From JANOXC01 sp031418215 (GTDB lineage: Bacteria; Bacteroidota; Bacteroidia; AKYH767-A; OLB10), in the NCBI GenBank assembly GCA_031418215.1, contig JANOXC010000126.1, positions 1 to 9,881 of the forward strand: a stretch of DNA of 9,881 nucleotides. Reading direction: 5' to 3'. Shown in pieces: positions 6,558 through 9,881 of the stretch. The first letter of the stretch is position 1. Each line of letters opens with the position of its first letter. The translations under genes were made by a program, and so were the position numbers. A model generated the notes under the pieces. It was not told the DNA's origin and did not search any database. It saw only the letters and a list, made by a program, of their open reading frames with translations.

Positions 6558-7310
6558 ATGGCGCTACAAGAAGAATTTGAGAAACAAGGTGTTTGGCTTT
6601 TCAGATACAGAGGCACACTGCCATTGATCATCCTTGCTATTGGGGCTGCGCTCTATGTGCAAACAGAAATGAATCCTGATTCCTTCTTTTTGGAAGATAC
6701 TCCCTATGAAATTTATTACAATACTTTTTGTTTATTGGTTTGTTTTTTAGGTTTGGCTATCAGAATTTATACCGTTGGGCATACACCGGAAAACACTTCC
6801 GGCAGAAATGTAACAGGTCAAGTAGCCGATACACTGAATACTTCGGGCATTTATTCTACCGTAAGACATCCATTATACTTAGGAAATTTCTTTATGTGGT
6901 TAGGGCCTGCTTTGTTAACAGGTAACCTATGGTTCAATGTTGCTTTCTGTTTGTTCTATTGGGTTTATTATGAAAGGATCATGTTTGCAGAAGAGCAATT
7001 CCTTCGAAGAAAGTTTGGGAATATATATACTGACTGGGCAGAAAATGTTCCTCCTTTTTTTCCAAATTTCAAAAACTTCAGGAAACCATCCCTCCCATTT
7101 AGCTGGAAAAAAGTTTTGAAGAAAGAAAAAAATGGTCTTTTAGCAGTGTTCCTGATTTTTGCAGCGTTCGATATTACAGGAAATTTGATTGAAGGTAAAT
7201 CGGATTATAATTATTTTCTCTTAGTTGGTTGTGCAATCTCATTGGTTCTGTATTTGATTTTAAAATATCTGAAAAGTCAAACAACTGTTTTGAATGAAGC
7301 AGGCCGTTAA
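6558..7310 (+). CDS. isoprenylcysteine carboxyl methyltransferase/phospholipid methyltransferase-like membrane protein
   Basis: This 250-residue integral inner-membrane protein belongs to the ICMT/PEMT-like methyltransferase fold. The diagnostic parts are GIYSTVRHPLYLGNF (residues 97-111, with the Arg-His-Pro-x-Tyr core), preceded by a variable loop, and EEQFLRRKFGNIYTDW (145-160, with the Glu-Glu pair). In this superfamily these form the S-adenosylmethionine site and C-terminal catalytic helix. Hydrophobic segments lie near residues 20-35, 53-74, 106-142, 192-210 and 217-236. The last two follow the catalytic block and make the protein about 50 residues longer than the typical 190-200. Prokaryotic members methylate small or lipid substrates that are mostly unknown, and the substrate here cannot be predicted. 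The ATG at 6558 follows an A-rich leader. The next gene starts 69 bases downstream on the same strand and may be co-transcribed, though no functional link is evident. Confidence 0.8.
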   Translation: MALQEEFEKQGVWLFRYRGTLPLIILAIGAALYVQTEMNPDSFFLEDTPYEIYYNTFCLLVCFLGLAIRIYTVGHTPENTSGRNVTGQVADTLNTSGIYSTVRHPLYLGNFFMWLGPALLTGNLWFNVAFCLFYWVYYERIMFAEEQFLRRKFGNIYTDWAENVPPFFPNFKNFRKPSLPFSWKKVLKKEKNGLLAVFLIFAAFDITGNLIEGKSDYNYFLLVGCAISLVLYLILKYLKSQTTVLNEAGR

Positions 7311-7379
7311 TTTCATTTCTTTTAAACACATAAAATAACTGTCCGATTTAATTGACATAAAATTAATCCCTGCTTTAAA

Positions 7380-9350
7380 ATGAATAGTTTATGGTCTGAT
7401 GCGGAAGCCGATAAATGTAATGGAAATCCCATTCAACTTAGAGTATATACATCCCGATTATTAGGCAAAGAACCTGATCTGGTGCTGCACGGTGGCGGCA
7501 ACACTTCTGTTAAAGTTAAAGAGACCAATATTTTCAATGAAACGGAAGACATCATATATATAAAAGGCAGTGGCTGGGACTTAGCAGTAATTGAAGCAGC
7601 AGGATTTGCACCGGTGAAGTTATCAATTCTTCAACGCATGATTTCCATCAAAGGACTTAGTGATAAAGAAATGGTGAAGCTGCAACGCATGGCACTCACC
7701 AACCCTGCCGCTCCTGATCCTTCTATTGAAGCAGTTGTGCATGCCATCATTCCAATGGCTTTTATTGATCATACCCATGCTGATGCCGTTGTTGCCATAA
7801 CCAATACAGCTAAAGGCGAAGAACGTATCAAGGAAATATATGGCAATAGTGTAATCATTATTCCATACGTTAAGCCGGGATTCAGTCTTGCAGAAAAAAT
7901 ATATGAACTAACTAAAGACAGGGATTTAAAAGCAGTTGACGGCATGATCCTTTTGAATCATGGTGTCTTTACATTTGATGACGTTGCTAAAAAAGCGTAT
8001 CATAAAATGATTGATATTGTTACCAAGGCGGAAAACTATTTGAAGGCCAATGCATTTTTAAAACAACCAACATCAATACCAGCGAAAACAGATTTGCATG
8101 GTCTTGCCAAGATCAGAAACAGGGTTGCAGCTGCAATGAAAAAACCTGTTATTGCATTGTTAAATAAAGAAAATACTGCAGTTGCTTTTTCAAACAGAAC
8201 CGATTTAACTGAAATATGTGCAAGGGGTCCGCTTACACCCGATCATATCATCCGCACCAAACAGACGCCTGCTATCTTAGCTAAAAATCCCTGTGTTGAA
8301 CTTTCCGATTATGAACATTTATACCACGATTACTTTAACAGAAATGCAACACCGGATTTAATTTGCCTCGACCTTGCACCAAGATGGGCTGTATGGAAAG
8401 AACACGGCACTATTGCATTTGGACCAACACTGAAAGATGCAACAATTGTTTACGACATAATTGAACATACCTTGCCTGCCATAAGCAAAGCTGAGCTATT
8501 AGGTGGATGGAAAGCATTACCGGAAAAAGATTTATTTGATATTGAATATTGGGAATTAGAACAGGCCAAACTCAACAAAAAAGGTGCAAACCCGGCTTTT
8601 GCCGGAAAAATTGTAGTAGTAACAGGTGCAGGGAGCGGCATCGGAAAAGCATGTACAGAAATGTTCGCTGCGCAAGGGGCTGTTGTTGCTGCGTTAGATA
8701 TTAGTTCTTCTATTATAGGTTTATTCAACAAGAAAGAAATACATGAAATTGTTTGTGATGCAACAAATCAGGTACAACTTAGTGCAGCCATAGCTGAAAC
8801 TGTTGGAAGATTTGGCGGACTGGATATTGTAGTCAGCAATGCAGGAATATTTACAACAAACGAAAATATTGAAGACATCAGCATTGATAATTGGAATAAA
8901 AGTTTGGCCATCAACCAAACTGGCCATTTGCTTTTGTTTAAAGAATGTATTCCATTTTTAAAAGAAGGCATTGATCCATCAATTGTCATCATCGGTTCAA
9001 AAAATGTTCCGGCTCCGGGTCCTGGTGCAGGCGCCTATTCAGCTGCTAAAGCCGGGCTCACACAGTTGGCGCGCGTCGCTGCTTTGGAATTGGGAAAGTA
9101 TGGCATCAGGGTTAATGTTGTTCATCCTAATGCGGTTTATGATACTGCAATATGGACTGATGAAGTATTGCAAGGAAGAGCCAAATATTATAATATGACT
9201 GTAGAAGACTACAAGAAAAACAACGTCCTTAAAACGACTGTTACTTCCAATGATGTTGCGATGATGGTGACAGCCATGGCCGGAAAAACATTTGGCAAAA
9301 CAACCGGCGCCCAGGTTCCTGTTGATGGTGGGAATGACAGGATTATATAG
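7380..9350 (+). CDS. bifunctional class II aldolase / short-chain dehydrogenase
   Basis: This 656-residue fusion has two enzymes. Residues 1-~400 are a class II (zinc) aldolase with HGGGNTSVK at 37-45, PSIEAVVHA at 114-122, DHTHAD at 130-135 (His131/His133) and LNHG at 192-195 (His194), the expected metal and phosphate sites. Residues ~408-656 are a short-chain dehydrogenase with the TGAGSGIG nucleotide loop (415-422), Asp440 ending strand 2 (suggesting NAD preference), NAG (487-489), Ser540 and the YSAAK motif with Tyr553/Lys557. The architecture matches RhaD/ADH-type fusions that split a ketose-1-phosphate into DHAP and an aldehyde, then oxidise or reduce the aldehyde. Rhamnulose-1-phosphate to lactaldehyde is the best-known example. 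The neighbour downstream is an MtnA-like isomerase and not a rhamnose isomerase, so 5-deoxyribulose- or methylthioribulose-1-phosphate is an alternative substrate. Every catalytic residue I could place is present, so it is probably active; the cytosolic location is inferred from the lack of a signal peptide. Confidence 0.9.
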   Translation: MNSLWSDAEADKCNGNPIQLRVYTSRLLGKEPDLVLHGGGNTSVKVKETNIFNETEDIIYIKGSGWDLAVIEAAGFAPVKLSILQRMISIKGLSDKEMVKLQRMALTNPAAPDPSIEAVVHAIIPMAFIDHTHADAVVAITNTAKGEERIKEIYGNSVIIIPYVKPGFSLAEKIYELTKDRDLKAVDGMILLNHGVFTFDDVAKKAYHKMIDIVTKAENYLKANAFLKQPTSIPAKTDLHGLAKIRNRVAAAMKKPVIALLNKENTAVAFSNRTDLTEICARGPLTPDHIIRTKQTPAILAKNPCVELSDYEHLYHDYFNRNATPDLICLDLAPRWAVWKEHGTIAFGPTLKDATIVYDIIEHTLPAISKAELLGGWKALPEKDLFDIEYWELEQAKLNKKGANPAFAGKIVVVTGAGSGIGKACTEMFAAQGAVVAALDISSSIIGLFNKKEIHEIVCDATNQVQLSAAIAETVGRFGGLDIVVSNAGIFTTNENIEDISIDNWNKSLAINQTGHLLLFKECIPFLKEGIDPSIVIIGSKNVPAPGPGAGAYSAAKAGLTQLARVAALELGKYGIRVNVVHPNAVYDTAIWTDEVLQGRAKYYNMTVEDYKKNNVLKTTVTSNDVAMMVTAMAGKTFGKTTGAQVPVDGGNDRII

Positions 9351-9376
9351 AATAGTAACTTTATAAATTTTTAGAG

Positions 9377-9418
9377 AAGTATCAAGTATCAAGAGTCTAG
9401 AGTCTAGAGCCAAGAGTC
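9377..9418. repeat. six-copy heptanucleotide tandem repeat
   Basis: Six 7-base units run in perfect register over 42 bases. The first two are identical AAGTATC. Units 3 and 6 are AAGAGTC, with TAGAGTC and TAGAGCC between them. All fit WAGWRYC. The repeat sits between the aldolase-dehydrogenase and isomerase genes and abuts a strong hairpin. Copy number may vary between strains by slippage. Confidence 0.75.
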
Positions 9419-9448
9419 ACTATCCATCGCTGTATAGCTATGGGTAGT
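9419..9448 (+). other. intergenic hairpin directly after the heptamer repeat
   Basis: The outer arm ACTATCCAT (9419-9427) pairs with ATGGGTAGT (9440-9448) with one G-T wobble. After a single C-T mismatch, GCT (9429-9431) pairs with AGC (9436-9438), closing a GTAT tetraloop. AAAA follows on the plus strand, so it is not a classic terminator for the upstream gene. It may be an mRNA processing or stabilising element, or part of a repeat family with the adjacent heptamers. Confidence 0.5.
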
Positions 9449-9514
9449 AAAAAGAATTAAAAATTAAGTTTTAACATTTGATATATAACTTTTAATCATT
9501 TTCAATAACGTTAC

Positions 9515-9881
9515 ATGAAAGTAAACAATCAACAGTATCGTACTATCTGGATGGAAGGTGGTGCTGTTTTTATGATTGAGCAAAACCTGCTGCCATTTAA
9601 ATTTCAACTATTCAAATCAGAAAATTACAAGTCAACTGCGATGGCAATCAGCAATATGACGGTTCGAGGTGCAGGTGCAATAGGCGCCGCAGGTGGTTTT
9701 GCTATGGCGCAGGCTTTTATTGAATTTGGTTTACAAAACATGCCGGCAATTGAAATTGCTAAAAAAGAAATAGCATCAACACGACCTACTGCACAAAATC
9801 TTTTTTATGCCATTAACCGTGTTTACAATGCAGGTAAAATAGCTGTTGAAAATGCCATTCTTGAAGCAAAAAATATTGCTG
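9515..9881 (+). CDS. mtnA: MtnA-like (eIF2B alpha/beta/delta family) sugar-1-phosphate isomerase, 3' partial
   Basis: The frame opens at ATG 9515 and stays open for 122 codons to the window edge. QYRTIWMEGGAVFMIEQNLL (7-26), followed by VRGAGAIGAAGGFAMAQAF (50-68), matches the N-terminal part of S-methyl-5-thioribose-1-phosphate isomerase, where the motif is usually RGAPAIG; here the Pro is Gly (residue 54). The family converts aldose-1-phosphates to ketose-1-phosphates (methylthioribose-1-phosphate, 5-deoxyribose-1-phosphate, and in a related clade ribose-1,5-bisphosphate). The catalytic Cys and Asp lie beyond the window, so specificity cannot be judged. It lies 164 bases after the aldolase-dehydrogenase stop, the enzyme that would logically act next. 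I saw no clear Shine-Dalgarno or promoter match just upstream. The symbol reflects family, not proven substrate. Confidence 0.82.
   Translation, partial: MKVNNQQYRTIWMEGGAVFMIEQNLLPFKFQLFKSENYKSTAMAISNMTVRGAGAIGAAGGFAMAQAFIEFGLQNMPAIEIAKKEIASTRPTAQNLFYAINRVYNAGKIAVENAILEAKNIA

Noticed and set aside
7380..8570. Aldolase part read as MtnB (methylthioribulose-1-phosphate dehydratase)
   Set aside because: MtnB is a small stand-alone member of the same fold, about 200 residues. Here the aldolase part is about 400 residues and fused to a dehydrogenase, which fits the RhaD-type bifunctional family.
9039..9413. 124-codon open frame on the minus strand
   Set aside because: It lies opposite the conserved dehydrogenase domain, including its YSAAK motif, and runs through the heptamer repeat. 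It has no protein-like motif.
9377..9448. CRISPR-like array
   Set aside because: The units are 7 bases with no spacers, so it is a simple tandem repeat and not a CRISPR.

Overview
The window looks like chromosomal DNA of a member of the Bacteroidota, most likely a Chitinophagaceae- or Sphingobacteriia-like lineage. The evidence is AT-rich DNA with weak Shine-Dalgarno sites, a match to the Bacteroidetes promoter pattern (TTTG, about 20 nt, TANNTTTG), outer-membrane barrel proteins ending in Phe, a DUF2490 protein, and an IS4-family element with the DUF4372 N-terminus common in this phylum. The assignment rests on recognised protein families and was not checked by a search.

Positions 1-2740 (+ strand) form a compact inorganic-carbon cluster. 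It holds the C-terminal STAS end of a SulP anion transporter, a cytosolic beta-carbonic anhydrase, a second beta-carbonic anhydrase carrying a lipoprotein signal, and a DUF2490 outer-membrane protein whose GTG start overlaps the preceding stop by one base. A 9-bp perfect hairpin follows. The likely joint role is bicarbonate/CO2 handling: transport across the inner membrane, interconversion in the cytosol, and interconversion in the periplasm.

Positions 2878-6117 are a decaying region. On the minus strand is the C-terminal barrel half of a BamA/TamA-like (Omp85) protein with two in-frame stops. Its 5' half is absent. The break falls at a 1.3-kb IS4-family element (about 4062-5365) whose own transposase carries two in-frame TGA codons. 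Next, on the minus strand, is a small secreted beta-barrel protein whose frame also stops early, eight codons before what looks like its natural Phe terminus. All five premature stops are in-frame substitutions; no frameshift was seen.

Positions 6118-6557 are a 440-base non-coding stretch with candidate promoters facing both ways and a long-range inverted repeat. From 6558 on, the + strand carries an ICMT/PEMT-like membrane methyltransferase, then a 656-residue fusion of a class II aldolase and a short-chain dehydrogenase. After an intergenic heptanucleotide repeat and hairpin comes the start of an MtnA-family (eIF2B-like) sugar-1-phosphate isomerase that runs off the window.

The isomerase plus aldolase-dehydrogenase fusion is the most interesting functional lead. 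The pair could isomerise a 5-deoxy- or 5-methylthio-ribose-1-phosphate, cleave it to DHAP plus an aldehyde, and then oxidise or reduce the aldehyde. That would be a DHAP-shunt type of salvage for S-adenosylmethionine by-products. Deoxyhexose (rhamnose-like) catabolism is the main alternative.
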